Assembly (NCBI GenBank): GCA_963790095.1
Contig: CAWBNO010000003.1
Location: 1 to 64,000 of the forward strand
Source of the DNA: JAAXQD01 sp963790095
Lineage (GTDB): Bacteria > Desulfobacterota > Desulfobacteria > Desulfobacterales > UBA11574
DNA: 64,000 nucleotides
Reading direction: 5' to 3'
Notes under the pieces: model-generated
The model's database searches: none
What the model was told of the DNA's origin: nothing
The model's input: the letters and a program-made list of their open reading frames with translations, nothing else
In this document: positions 1 to 8,135 of the stretch, in pieces
Numbering within the stretch: position 1 is the stretch's first letter
How the letters are laid out: every line of letters starts with the position of its first letter
Program-made: the position numbers and the translations under genes

Positions 1-22
1 ATGAAATAAACCAAGGAGTGTG

Positions 23-497
23 ATGGATCTCAACAGAACCAACCATAATGTTCTTGGGTTTTTGCTATTGGCGCTGATGTTACTCTCCCTGCCTCTGATA
101 ACCCAGGCAAAACAGGCAGAGCGCGACGATGTCGACGTCCTAATATCTCCGGAGCGAATGGAGAGCTCCCTCAAAAGTGATCTGGTCCGCGAACTCGCTG
201 ATCTCACTGATATGAAGGCTAAAATGGAGCAACTGGAAGCCCGGAAGGCAGCGATTAGAGCTGAAATCAGCGTCTATGGTTACCAGGATACCGCTCAAAG
301 TTACTTACTGATGGTATCTCAACCGCGAATCGATGAGCTGGAAGAAGCGCTCAGAAAGAACTGGTTGACATCCAGGATACTGGACGGTGCCAAGTCAAAT
401 CAGGAGCGACATCGACCGGCGCTTTCGTGAATTGGCCATCGAGATTGCCTTCCCCCAGCGAGATCTTCACATTCGCAATCTATCCCCAGGGAGATGA
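23..497 (+). pseudogene. Gutted MscS-family mechanosensitive channel (N- and C-terminal remnants fused)
   Basis: The ATG at 23 follows AAGGAG (13-18) and opens a signal peptide (hydrophobic core GFLLLALMLLSLPL) followed by a charged, coiled-coil-like periplasmic stretch, as in large MscS proteins. The open frame stops at 430. In the +1 frame at about 400-497 the sequence reads RFRELAIEIAFPQRDLHIRN and then a stop. This is the typical MscS C-terminal tail, with FPQRDLHIR as its hallmark. The membrane and beta domains that should lie between are missing, so this is an internal deletion whose junction is out of frame. An intact MscS gene lies at 6571. The channel identity of the 3' end is fairly secure; that both ends belonged to one gene is inferred from adjacency and order. 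Confidence 0.6.
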
Positions 498-820
498 CAC
501 CCGTCGCCGCTTATGACGATTCGAACAGAGTTTCGCCAAGTCGGGAGCCGACGATACAAAAGAATCTCCCCGAAGAGATTGAGAAAACCAGAGGCCATTT
601 GGGATGGATTCAAAACACAAATGAGATATGGCAAATGGAAAATCAAGTCAGATTGTTGGATGGAAAGTGGGCGCTTATGGCCAAGCGGGTGACGTTTATT
701 TAAGCTTCACAATCATGAAGAAATTATAACACACGTGTTCTTTCTTTATTATCGAAAGGAAAATGATCCATGTTCTATTTATACCCGATCCGATTGAAGA
801 CAAATCATCCCAATTTTATT

Positions 821-2262
821 ATGCCAATGTTAATAAAGATCGTAACCCTCACCGTCATATTGCTTTCTGTTATACCCGGATCTGGACAGCGATAAAAAAA
901 CTCCGGGTCAGGGAATACCTTTACAGTATAAAAAGATGGTCGGTGATTTTGATGAGATGGTCCAATATCGCAGGATCCGTGTCCTGGTAACCTACAGCAA
1001 AACATTCTACTTCTTAGACCGAGGACGGCAATACGGACTCTCGTACGAGGCGTTGAAAGTATTTGAAAAATTTGTCGACCAAAAGTTGAAGACCAAAACT
1101 CTCAAATTTCATGTTGTATTCATCCCTGTCAGCCGTGATGAGCTTATACCTTCTCTGCTTAAGGGACTTGGAGATATTGCGGTCGCCAACCTGACCATCA
1201 CAGCCGAACGTCAGAAACAGGTGGACTTTTCAGATCCTTTTCTGAGCGGTGTAAAAGAACTGCTCGTCACCGGACCGTCGGCACCTTCAATAAAAAGTAT
1301 CGACGATCTGGCGGGCAAGGAAATACACGTTCGCCGGTCGAGCAGTTATTACGAAAGTCTGCTCCAGTTGAATACGTCTTTTAAAAAGGCCGGAAAATCC
1401 CAGATGAAATTGGTTCTCGCCGATGAGACGTTTGAGGATGAAGATTTACTGGAAATGGTAAACGCCGGTCTTATCCCGATGATTGTGATGGACAGCCACA
1501 AGGCCCAATTTTGGAAACAGATCTTCGATAATATTACCGTTCACCAGGACATTGCCCGTGAGAACCGGCGGTGAGATCGCCTGGGCCTTTCGTAAGAACA
1601 GCCCAAAACTCAAGGCTGTGGTCAACGATTTTGTAAAAGGCCACAAAGAGGGAACAATGTTGGGAAATGTTTTGTTCAAACGATATTTGAAAAATACCAA
1701 ATACGTTAAAAACGCCTTGTCCAAAAAGGAACTGGAAAAATATCAATCAATGGTAAAACTTTTCAAAAAATACGCCGGTGAATATGGATTCAACTACCTG
1801 ATGATAAGTGCCCAGGCTTATCAGGAGTCTGGTCTTGACCATAGCAAGCGCAGTCCTTCAGGTGCCGTCGGCGTCATGCAACTGCTTCCGACCACTGCAA
1901 AAGATCCCAACATCAACATTCCCGATATCGAGAAGTTGGAAAATAACATACACGCCGGAACGAAATACCTGAGGTTTATCATCGACCGGTACTACAAGGA
2001 CGAACCAATGGATGAGGTCAACAAGATGCTCTTTGCCTTTGCGTCTTATAACGCCGGTCCGGCCAAGATAAACAAGCTTCGCAAGGAAGCTAGTGTTATG
2101 GGACTTGACCCAAACGTGTGGCTTTACAATGTAGAGATCGCAGCTGCAAAATCAATCGGCAGGGAAACCGTTCAGTACGTCAGCAACATTTACAAATATT
2201 ATATCAGCTATCAATTGGTTCTTATGCAGGCTGAAAAAAAAGAGAAAAGCCAAGCTAAATGA
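821..2262 (+). pseudogene. MltF-like lytic transglycosylase (periplasmic binding domain + SLT domain), two frameshifts
   Basis: The product would be a periplasmic or outer-membrane enzyme that cleaves peptidoglycan glycan strands. Three pieces in three frames make one protein. A signal peptide runs from 821 (MLIKIVTLTVILLSVIPG) and hits a stop at 893-895. A family-3 solute-binding domain (KMVGDFDEMVQYRRIRVLV, VDFSDPF, IDDLAGKEIHVRRSSSY) is open to 1574. An SLT lysozyme-like domain is open from about 1556 to 2262, with catalytic Glu in QAYQESGLD and the motifs GAVGVMQLLP and FASYNAGPAKI. One extra base near 880-893 and one extra C at 1555-1557 restore a continuous reading. Two independent +1 shifts favour decay, though homopolymer errors remain possible. 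It belongs to the same envelope-stress neighbourhood as the MscS and transporter genes around it. Confidence 0.75.
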
Positions 2263-2361
2263 GAGGAACAAAATGATATCAAGAGCTTTCGCATGTATAT
2301 GTGCGCCGCCCGCTAAAGCACCGGTTGAAGACTAGAGGAATGTTCGGAAGGCTTCGAGGTG

Positions 2362-3321
2362 ATGAATGAAAAAAACGAAAAATTGACAGCTTATCTGATG
2401 TTGTTGAAGAGTCTCTATGTTTGGTGTCTCTGTGTTTTTCTGGTTTTGGGACCGACTCTCCTATGCGTTGCACAGGAACTGGAGCCCCGGCGATGGAGCC
2501 ACCTTCCCACAGGAAAGAACTTTGCCGGCGGAGCTTATGCTTACACCGAGGCGGACATATTTTTGGATCCCGTTCTCCGGATCGAGGATGGTGAAATGGA
2601 GATGCATACCTGGGCGCTTAAGTATATTCGCACCTTTGAACTGCTTAAAAAATCCGCACGAATCGGTTTTACTCAAGCCTACCAAGAGGGACGCTATACC
2701 GGATTGCTCGATGGTGTTCCCACATCCATCAAACGAAGTGGTTTGGCAGATTCTGTCCTGCGATTCGCAATAAATTTGTATGGAGCGCCGCCCTTAGAGG
2801 GCAAGGAATTCGCTGCTTACCGGGCTGAAGCCAATGTTGAGACCATTGTCGGAACGGCGTTGGTGGTGCAACTTCCCACCGGTGATTACATGGAGGATAA
2901 ACTCATCAACCTCGGTACGAACCGATTCACTTTTCGGCCTCAGCTCGGAGTGGTGCATAACCGGGGAAAGTGGTCGTTGGAATTAACAGGCGCAGTTTGG
3001 CTGTACACGGACAATAATGATTTTTTCAATGGGAACAAGCTTAAGCAGGATCCGTATTACACCATCCAAACTCATCTCATTTATACCGTTCGCCCGGGAT
3101 TCTGGACAGCAGCAAGCGCCGGCTATGGCTATGGCGGGGAATCCACCGTAAATAGTGTAGAGAAAAACGACCGTAGAGAAAACCTGGCTTGGGCGTTTAG
3201 TTTTGGCTTTCCGATCACGCGGCAGTTAGGTGTCAAAGTCATTTATCTGGCAACCCGTTCCCAGGAATCAATCGGTCAGGATTCTGACAGTATCGGTGCG
3301 GCCTTCTCTATCTTTTGGTGA
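2362..3321 (+). CDS. Outer-membrane transporter, Phenol_MetA_deg-like beta-barrel
   Basis: The protein is about 319 residues. It has an N-terminal signal peptide (core VWCLCVFLVLGPTLLCVAQE) and then alternating aromatic/polar beta strands ending in Phe-Trp, the usual signature of an outer-membrane barrel. Strand-like blocks such as VETIVGTALVVQLPTGDYM and FTFRPQLGVVHNRGKWSLEL resemble the Phenol_MetA_deg family of uncharacterised outer-membrane transporters often found in Desulfobacterota. ATG 2362 directly follows GTG 2359, and either could start translation; GAGG at 2356-2359 is very close, while GGAAGG (2346-2351) is better spaced. It is intact although both neighbours are damaged. The substrate cannot be deduced. 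Confidence 0.6.
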   Translation: MNEKNEKLTAYLMLLKSLYVWCLCVFLVLGPTLLCVAQELEPRRWSHLPTGKNFAGGAYAYTEADIFLDPVLRIEDGEMEMHTWALKYIRTFELLKKSARIGFTQAYQEGRYTGLLDGVPTSIKRSGLADSVLRFAINLYGAPPLEGKEFAAYRAEANVETIVGTALVVQLPTGDYMEDKLINLGTNRFTFRPQLGVVHNRGKWSLELTGAVWLYTDNNDFFNGNKLKQDPYYTIQTHLIYTVRPGFWTAASAGYGYGGESTVNSVEKNDRRENLAWAFSFGFPITRQLGVKVIYLATRSQESIGQDSDSIGAAFSIFW

Positions 3322-3360
3322 TACCGCCGAGATACTTTGGAAAAAAAGATTCTATATAGC

Positions 3361-3483
3361 GATGGCGTGGTCACCGATTACTTCCCGGATCTGGATGACG
3401 GGCCTTGGCTGTCGGATGTCGCTACCTGGAGAATGGCATGGCGACTTGACGAATCCAGGCAATCCGACCCGCCTGAAATATGA
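3361..3483 (+). pseudogene. Fragment of a paralogue of the gene at 7393
   Basis: The frame through 3361-3483 reads TDYFPDLDDGPWLSDVATWR and continues to MAWRLDESRQSDPPEI and a stop. The intact protein encoded at 7393-7713 contains TDYFPDMDDGPWLSEVAIWR followed by MAWRLAESRQSDPPDI. Nucleotide similarity is also high (for example GGAGAATGGCATGGCG in both). The N-terminus and the last third of the gene are missing, and there is no start codon with a ribosome site. This is a relic of a second, diverged copy. Confidence 0.8.
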
Positions 3484-3507
3484 AGCTGTTACTATGAGGT
3501 GCGTAAA

Positions 3508-4836
3508 ATGATAAAGCTAAGGAAAAAAGAAAAACTTGATATCAAAGAAAAATTGAAAATATTTGGCCCTGCGATGGTGATTGCAATTGTCGGATTTGTG
3601 GTGGCATATCAATTTGTTACTCCTGCTCCTCCCCGGAACATTATAATTGGCACCGGTTCGCCGGAAGGCGCTTATTTTGCTTATGGTAAAAAATATCATG
3701 AACTTTTTGCCAAAGAAAACATTGAGCTTGAAGTAAAAATAACCGCCGGTTCAGCAGAAAATCTCAAGCTCCTCGAAGCGGACTCGAACAGTGTGGATAT
3801 CGCTTTTATTCAGGGCGGTATGGGCGCATTGGCCAAAACCGAAAAACTCGTTTCACTGGGCAGCCTTTATTTTGAACCTTTGTGGATTTTTCATCAAAAC
3901 GACCTCACATTAAATCGACTTTCCGATCTAAAGGGCTTGCGCGTCGCTGTCGGTGAAGAAGGGAGCGGCACCAAGGTTTTAACGACCCAACTGCTTGGAC
4001 TAAATGGAATCAATGGGAAAAACACTCGGCTTCTTTCATACGATTCTCAACAGGCGTCCGAAAGGCTTTTAAAGGGCGAGATAGATGTCGCCTTTTTTGT
4101 GACAACGCACCGTACGTCGTATCTTTGGCGACTTTTAAAATCAAAATCAATAACACTCATGGGGCTCGAACGGGCAGAGGCGTATGCACTCCGTTATCAT
4201 TACTTACATGTGTTGAAATTACCTGAAGGTGTGATCGATTTTCAAGACAACATCCCTTCTCGTGATCTCACCCTGGTGGCTCCCACAACCCAGCTTGTGG
4301 CACGATCGGATTTGCACCCGGCCCTGATCGAGCTGTTTCTCCAGACGGCCGAGGAGGTCCATAAGTCAGGCGTTGGATTCGAGAGGCGAGGAGAATTTCC
4401 CGCACCGAAACATCTTGATTTTGAGTTGAGTCAGGAAGCAAAAAGATTTTATCAATCCGGTACTCCTTTTCTTCAACGTTATCTTCCTTTTTGGGTGGCA
4501 AATTTTCTTAGCCGCATGAAAGTCATGCTGCTGCCGCTAGTCGCGTTGTTATATCCTCTTTTTAAGCTCATGCCGACCATTTATCGTTGGCGAATGCGAT
4601 CAAGGATATACCGCTGGTATTCGGAATTGGAGGCCGTGGATTCTGAAATGCATAAGAAGGATTTGACCGCAAATCTTGATGAACATTTGTTAATGCTCGA
4701 CAACCTGGAAGCGAAAGTATCAAATATTTCTGTGCCGTCCGCATACTCTGAAGAACTATACTCTCTGCGGTTGCATATCGACATGATGCGAAACAAGCTT
4801 TATAAAGCTCGCGAGAAAGAGAAACGAACCAAATAA
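3508..4836 (+). CDS. TAXI-family TRAP transporter solute receptor with extra C-terminal membrane segment
   Basis: The protein is about 442 residues. It has an N-terminal membrane anchor at residues 20-37 (MVIAIVGFVVAYQF), then the TAXI/NMT1-like binding fold: IIIGTGSPEGAYFAYGKKYH, ITAGSAENLKLLEADSNSVD, IAFIQGGMGA, LKGLRVAVGEEGSGTK. TAXI receptors bind small organic acids or amino acids for TRAP permeases. A second hydrophobic stretch at about 339-357 and a charged coiled-coil-like tail follow, which plain TAXI receptors lack. No TRAP permease gene is visible nearby. The start ATG 3508 is preferred over GTG 3499 because AGG at 3497-3499 is well placed for it. The substrate is unknown; with both ends anchored it may act as a sensor rather than a transport receptor. 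Confidence 0.8.
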   Translation: MIKLRKKEKLDIKEKLKIFGPAMVIAIVGFVVAYQFVTPAPPRNIIIGTGSPEGAYFAYGKKYHELFAKENIELEVKITAGSAENLKLLEADSNSVDIAFIQGGMGALAKTEKLVSLGSLYFEPLWIFHQNDLTLNRLSDLKGLRVAVGEEGSGTKVLTTQLLGLNGINGKNTRLLSYDSQQASERLLKGEIDVAFFVTTHRTSYLWRLLKSKSITLMGLERAEAYALRYHYLHVLKLPEGVIDFQDNIPSRDLTLVAPTTQLVARSDLHPALIELFLQTAEEVHKSGVGFERRGEFPAPKHLDFELSQEAKRFYQSGTPFLQRYLPFWVANFLSRMKVMLLPLVALLYPLFKLMPTIYRWRMRSRIYRWYSELEAVDSEMHKKDLTANLDEHLLMLDNLEAKVSNISVPSAYSEELYSLRLHIDMMRNKLYKAREKEKRTK

Positions 4837-4902
4837 TTCAATTGCTAAGCCCCATCTTCATAAACACAGTGTGTCAGTTATAAAGGCTATGTTCGCTATT
4901 TT

Positions 4903-4970
4903 AAATTTTTCTGACCTACAATTTTCATGTATACGATAGGGATATTTGAACGGGCATGCCTGGTGATACA
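4903..4970. repeat. AT-rich intergenic repeat, copy A (abuts the group II intron)
   Basis: The segment from AAATTTTTCTGACCTACAAT to TGGTGATA is about three-quarters identical to 9833-9897, which begins AAATTTTTCTGATCTACAAT. Both contain GTATACGATA in the middle. The intron begins about 11 bases after this copy, and the sequence after the intron (5821 on, TATCAAG...TGTGATA) resembles what follows copy B (ATATCAA...TGTGATA). This suggests the intron landed inside a longer repeat. Confidence 0.5.
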
Positions 4971-4981
4971 ATTACGTCCAA

Positions 4982-5821
4982 TTGCGACACGAAGTCGCGT
5001 ATTTATAGACTGTTCAACGGAGACTTTAGTCTTTGCTTGAACCCAGCGTCCCGTCGCTGCGATCCTATGGAAGAATGCGCTCATGGTGTATCCATGACGG
5101 GTATGAAGCCTTCCTGACAATGCGTCAAAGTACCATTGGGTACGGCGTTAAAACCGTGAGGTAGACACGCTCCTGGAAGCTCCATCCGGGTGAGGGGTTA
5201 GGATAGGATACTATGGTCAACATATGTAAACACTTGCAACTGTCGTGAAAATTGACAAGCCAAAGGAGCTGTTAGGCTTGAACCAAAAAGGTAAGTGGGC
5301 GGTTCGGATGTAATTTGGAGTCGTCCGACACGGGCAAGATTCCCACCGGCAGACAGAGTGGACCTAAGGTATCCGTTGTCGAATATGCGGAACGTGGCAA
5401 CCTCATGCCTTCGCCCTCAGTGGCAGGTCAACCGTAAGGCAGGCTGTTGGAGGTATGGGGAGAGATGACGGAAGAAGCGAATGCTGCTCTGTAATGGAGT
5501 AGATACGAGTTGATGCTCATGTGTTGAGTTACATTACTCGATCCGCAAGGATGCTGACGTTCGTCGGGTGCTTCGTTGCGAGAAAACTGGCAGAACCGAT
5601 TTTAGGAGGGAAAGCAAATGAGGCCACATTGTGAGCCATGCGCCCTTCACCGAAATGGGTTTTGGCTGTTAGTGTGTATCGCAAAGGTGATTGAAATTTT
5701 TTATCGCCGGGTTATTTCATAACAGGGGTTGGCCTTTGAAGGGCTTGAGCCGTGTGATGGGAAACTATCATGCCCGGTTCTTAGGGGGCTTGGGGCCAGC
5801 AATGGCCCCCGGCTACCCGGT
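4982..5821 (+). mobile_element. Group II intron without maturase ORF
   Basis: The 3' end is diagnostic. A 34-nt domain V hairpin lies at 5747-5780 (GAGCCGTGTGATGG, GAAA loop, CTATCATGCCCGGTTC). It is followed by a domain VI hairpin at 5781-5820 with stem GGGGCCA/TGGCCCC and the usual CTACCC end carrying the bulged A. Upstream are typical domain I segments, such as CGGAACGTGGCAACC near 5389 and the small stem GCGACACGAAGTCGC at 4984-4998, close to where a GTGCG-type 5' end is expected (here TTGCG). Between about 5605 and 5700, where a reverse transcriptase would start, there is only AGGAGGG and a roughly 34-codon frame, so the maturase is absent. The 3' boundary is within a few bases; the 5' boundary is less certain. 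Splicing would need a maturase supplied in trans. Confidence 0.8.
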
Positions 5822-5843
5822 GTATCAAGTGATTGAGATTTCT

Positions 5844-5866
5844 GTGATACCTTAATTCCATATCAC
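5844..5866. promoter_or_regulatory. Inverted repeat GTGATA-N11-TATCAC (site 1)
   Basis: GTGATA at 5844-5849 and TATCAC at 5861-5866 form an inverted repeat with an 11-base spacer. The same arms and the same spacing occur at 8056-8078 upstream of the porin gene. It is a possible operator for a dimeric regulator, or part of a repeat element. It lies about 415 bases before the small acidic ORF at 6281. Confidence 0.3.
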
Positions 5867-6280
5867 AAATCAGGTCTGAGTTGTGTTTATAGTAAGGTAT
5901 CGCCCAAAAATCTATTGATTAAGATATCTTGGGGAATTTCAAGATATCTGCAATTCAACCATGGTTGTGTTAACGGTAAGAAAGCACAGGTTCTTAAACG
6001 TCCTCCCCATAATGTTTTTCCTGTCGCCCCTATAGGTCATGTGAGGTTATTATCAGCACATCTCATATATATTTTTATATTGCCAATATAGAGGTAATAT
6101 AAATTATGAAACGAAAACCATTCACAAAAGCAACAATAAATGAGGGCAAAAGATTATTCTTACAACCGAGGTTGCTATAAACTGAATATAAAGACTCTAT
6201 TTCTATGAGGAGATGGGGTTTTGTGTTTTTAATATATTCAGATAACGGCAAACAGTAAATCATAGCGAGGGGGGAACAAA

Positions 6281-6439
6281 ATGGGGCTCATAGATAATAT
6301 CAAGAGAATAATTCAGGGGTTCAAAAAAAATAAAGAGACCGATTTTATATCAGAAGATGGATCAATCTTGATAATAGAAGATGAACCAACGGAAGACGAG
6401 TCAATGGAAGATGAAGACGAATCAATGGGTGAAAAATGA
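6281..6439 (+). CDS. Small acidic protein (52 aa), unknown
   Basis: The 52-codon frame starts at ATG 6281 behind a strong ribosome site (GAGGGGGGAAC, 6268-6277). The first 20 residues are basic/amphipathic (MGLIDNIKRIIQGFKKNKET) and the last 30 are very acidic with a repeated EDE(S)M pattern (TEDESMEDEDESMGEK). There is no signal peptide or membrane helix. It lies about 130 bases before the MscS gene on the same strand and could be co-transcribed. I do not recognise the family. The good ribosome site and sharply biased composition are the only evidence that it is a gene. Confidence 0.45.
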   Translation: MGLIDNIKRIIQGFKKNKETDFISEDGSILIIEDEPTEDESMEDEDESMGEK

Positions 6440-6570
6440 TTATCAGTTTAATCGTCAAAAAGGCTTCCTGTGTATCATAACAGGCTACACCGTTGCATCA
6501 AAATTAGGGTATCACAGGATCGACTTGACAAGGACGAGGAACAAAGTTTTTTAAGTGGAGGAGGTTAACA

Positions 6571-7392
6571 ATGGAAGGCTTTTCTGCAAAAATAGCACAA
6601 TTAGAAAGCACAATGTCTTTATACGGCCGGGAGGTGGTCATCGTATGCGTAATTATCGTATTAGGACTCATTTTAATTAAATGGATAAATCAGGGATTAA
6701 AAAAAGCATTCAGGAAGCTACCCATCAGCCCTGCCAAAGGAGCAACTGTACGCAATGTCATTATCGTGCTGATGAGCGCAGCCTTGTTAAGTTATGTCGC
6801 TATTCACATGGGTTTGAGTCCAAGGCCAGTCATGCGGTTTTTAGCCATTCTGACCCTAGCTTCCATCGGTATACTTATGGTGTTCCGTCCACTCATTCCA
6901 TCGCTTCCTTTCGTAGTCGGCAATACGGTTAAAGTTGGGGACCTTTTGGGAAAAGTCGAAGCCACTACCATATTGAACACCCGGTTGAGAACATTCGACG
7001 GCACAACGGTATTTGTCCCCAACCGTATAATCCTCAATGATGTCATCATCAATTACCATTTTACCCCCACCAGAAAAATTTATTTGAAAATTAATATCTT
7101 ATACGATCAAGACCTCATGAAGGCCAAACAGATTCTGGAAACTATTATGGTTGAAGATCCCCGGGTGCATCCCACACCCCGGCCGGTCGTTCATGTGATG
7201 AGCCTTAACAAAGGTTATGTCGAATTGTCTGGCCGGGGTTGGGCAGATAACTTGAAGCGATTCTCGGTTACCCGCGAACTGCTTGAGAAAACCAAGCTGC
7301 GTTTTGATCAGGAAGGGATCATCATGGCCTTGCCCCAAATGCAAGTCCATTATACCGGCAAAAACATGCCACAGTCTTATATGGAGGGATAA
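6571..7392 (+). CDS. MscS-family mechanosensitive channel protein
   Basis: The protein is 273 residues. Hydrophobic segments lie at about 20-40 (VVIVCVIIVLGLILIKWI), 58-75 and 88-112. An MscS beta-domain follows (VGNTVKVGDLLGKVE, then LRTFDGTTVFVPNRIILNDV), and then the alpha/beta C-terminal domain (KIYLKINILYDQDLMKAKQI) ending near LPQMQVHY. These channels release solutes on hypo-osmotic shock. The third transmembrane segment (VMRFLAILTLASIGILMVFR) lacks the Gly/Ala-rich pore pattern of classical MscS, so gating or conductance may differ. GGAGG at 6558-6562 sets the start. The stop codon TAA abuts the ATG of the next gene at 7393, so the two are probably co-translated. Confidence 0.85.
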   Translation: MEGFSAKIAQLESTMSLYGREVVIVCVIIVLGLILIKWINQGLKKAFRKLPISPAKGATVRNVIIVLMSAALLSYVAIHMGLSPRPVMRFLAILTLASIGILMVFRPLIPSLPFVVGNTVKVGDLLGKVEATTILNTRLRTFDGTTVFVPNRIILNDVIINYHFTPTRKIYLKINILYDQDLMKAKQILETIMVEDPRVHPTPRPVVHVMSLNKGYVELSGRGWADNLKRFSVTRELLEKTKLRFDQEGIIMALPQMQVHYTGKNMPQSYMEG

Positions 7393-7713
7393 ATGAAGTC
7401 AAAGCAAGCCTACAAAATCATTGACGAAGGTTGGGTAAAGAAGCGAACAGGATATCGTGTCCGATTTCAACAGCAGGTCGACTCTGAAATGATCACCGAT
7501 TATTTTCCGGATATGGATGATGGGCCATGGCTATCAGAGGTCGCCATCTGGAGAATGGCATGGCGGCTGGCCGAATCCAGGCAATCCGATCCGCCGGACA
7601 TCAACGCCGGTGACCTGATAAACATTACTGTGGTTGACCATGAGGATAACCCTGTAAAATACTATGCGACCAATCAATTTGAGGTGTTCAATCAAGTTAG
7701 TATTAAAGCGTGA
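7393..7713 (+). CDS. Conserved hypothetical protein (106 aa) coupled to MscS
   Basis: This is a soluble 106-residue protein with no signal peptide or membrane helix. It starts immediately after the MscS stop codon. The centre is rich in Asp and Trp (TDYFPDMDDGPWLSEVAIWR, MAWRLAESRQS), and the C-terminal half looks like a small beta domain (GDLINITVVDHEDNPVKYYA). A mutated fragment of a second copy lies at 3361-3483 close to another broken MscS gene, so this protein has been duplicated together with that neighbourhood. I do not recognise the family. A hairpin followed by T/A-rich sequence at about 7738-7760 (AGGCC...GGCCC) may end transcription. Confidence 0.7.
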   Translation: MKSKQAYKIIDEGWVKKRTGYRVRFQQQVDSEMITDYFPDMDDGPWLSEVAIWRMAWRLAESRQSDPPDINAGDLINITVVDHEDNPVKYYATNQFEVFNQVSIKA

Positions 7714-8135
7714 ATTGATAGCTATGATAGTTTTATCAGGCCTAATTTTTTCGGCCCTTTGATTTTCAAATTTACGATACGCAAGTTGTCATAATCGAAA
7801 ATCTAAAACGACCATCTTTCTAAAATCAATTCTTTGAACGAAAAGTCGTAAATTGATGATAATATTTCACGCTTTTCTTATTTAAACAGCTACACAATAT
7901 ATTGGGGTTTAGGTAGTTGGTGCGAAACCTGTACTATCTCCAACTTATCGAAAATGGCCTCAATTGCAGATAGATACTAAAACTGTATTTATCCGAGGCT
8001 CGAAAATTTTGTGATACCTGCAATGAAATAAAGCTATCAGTGGCCCGATTTTTTGGTGATACCACAATACCGTATCACAATCGCGAGTGAACAAAGGTGC
8101 TTGCAAGATATCAGACATTTCAATTCATTAAAACA
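7714..8135. other. AT-rich intergenic region before the porin
   Basis: This 422-base stretch has no credible gene. It contains a weak terminator-like hairpin at 7738-7760, a GTGATACCTGCAATG block near 8010 that resembles part of the 9.8-kb repeat (GTGATAACTGCAATG), and the palindrome at 8056-8078. Confidence 0.5.
8056..8078. promoter_or_regulatory. Palindrome GTGATAC-N9-GTATCAC (site 2)
   Basis: There are perfect seven-base inverted arms, GTGATAC (8056-8062) and GTATCAC (8072-8078), with a 9-base spacer, 57 bases before the porin ATG. Counted as six-base arms it has the same 11-base spacing as 5844-5866. It is a candidate operator for the porin or a hairpin belonging to a repeat. Confidence 0.4.

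Noticed and set aside
494..703. 69-codon frame after the broken MscS gene
   Set aside because: No ribosome site, no recognisable domain, and composition like degraded sequence; more likely junk between two pseudogenes.
4896..5120. 74-codon minus-strand frame over the intron 5' end
   Set aside because: It overlaps group II intron structure and has no ribosome site or domain.
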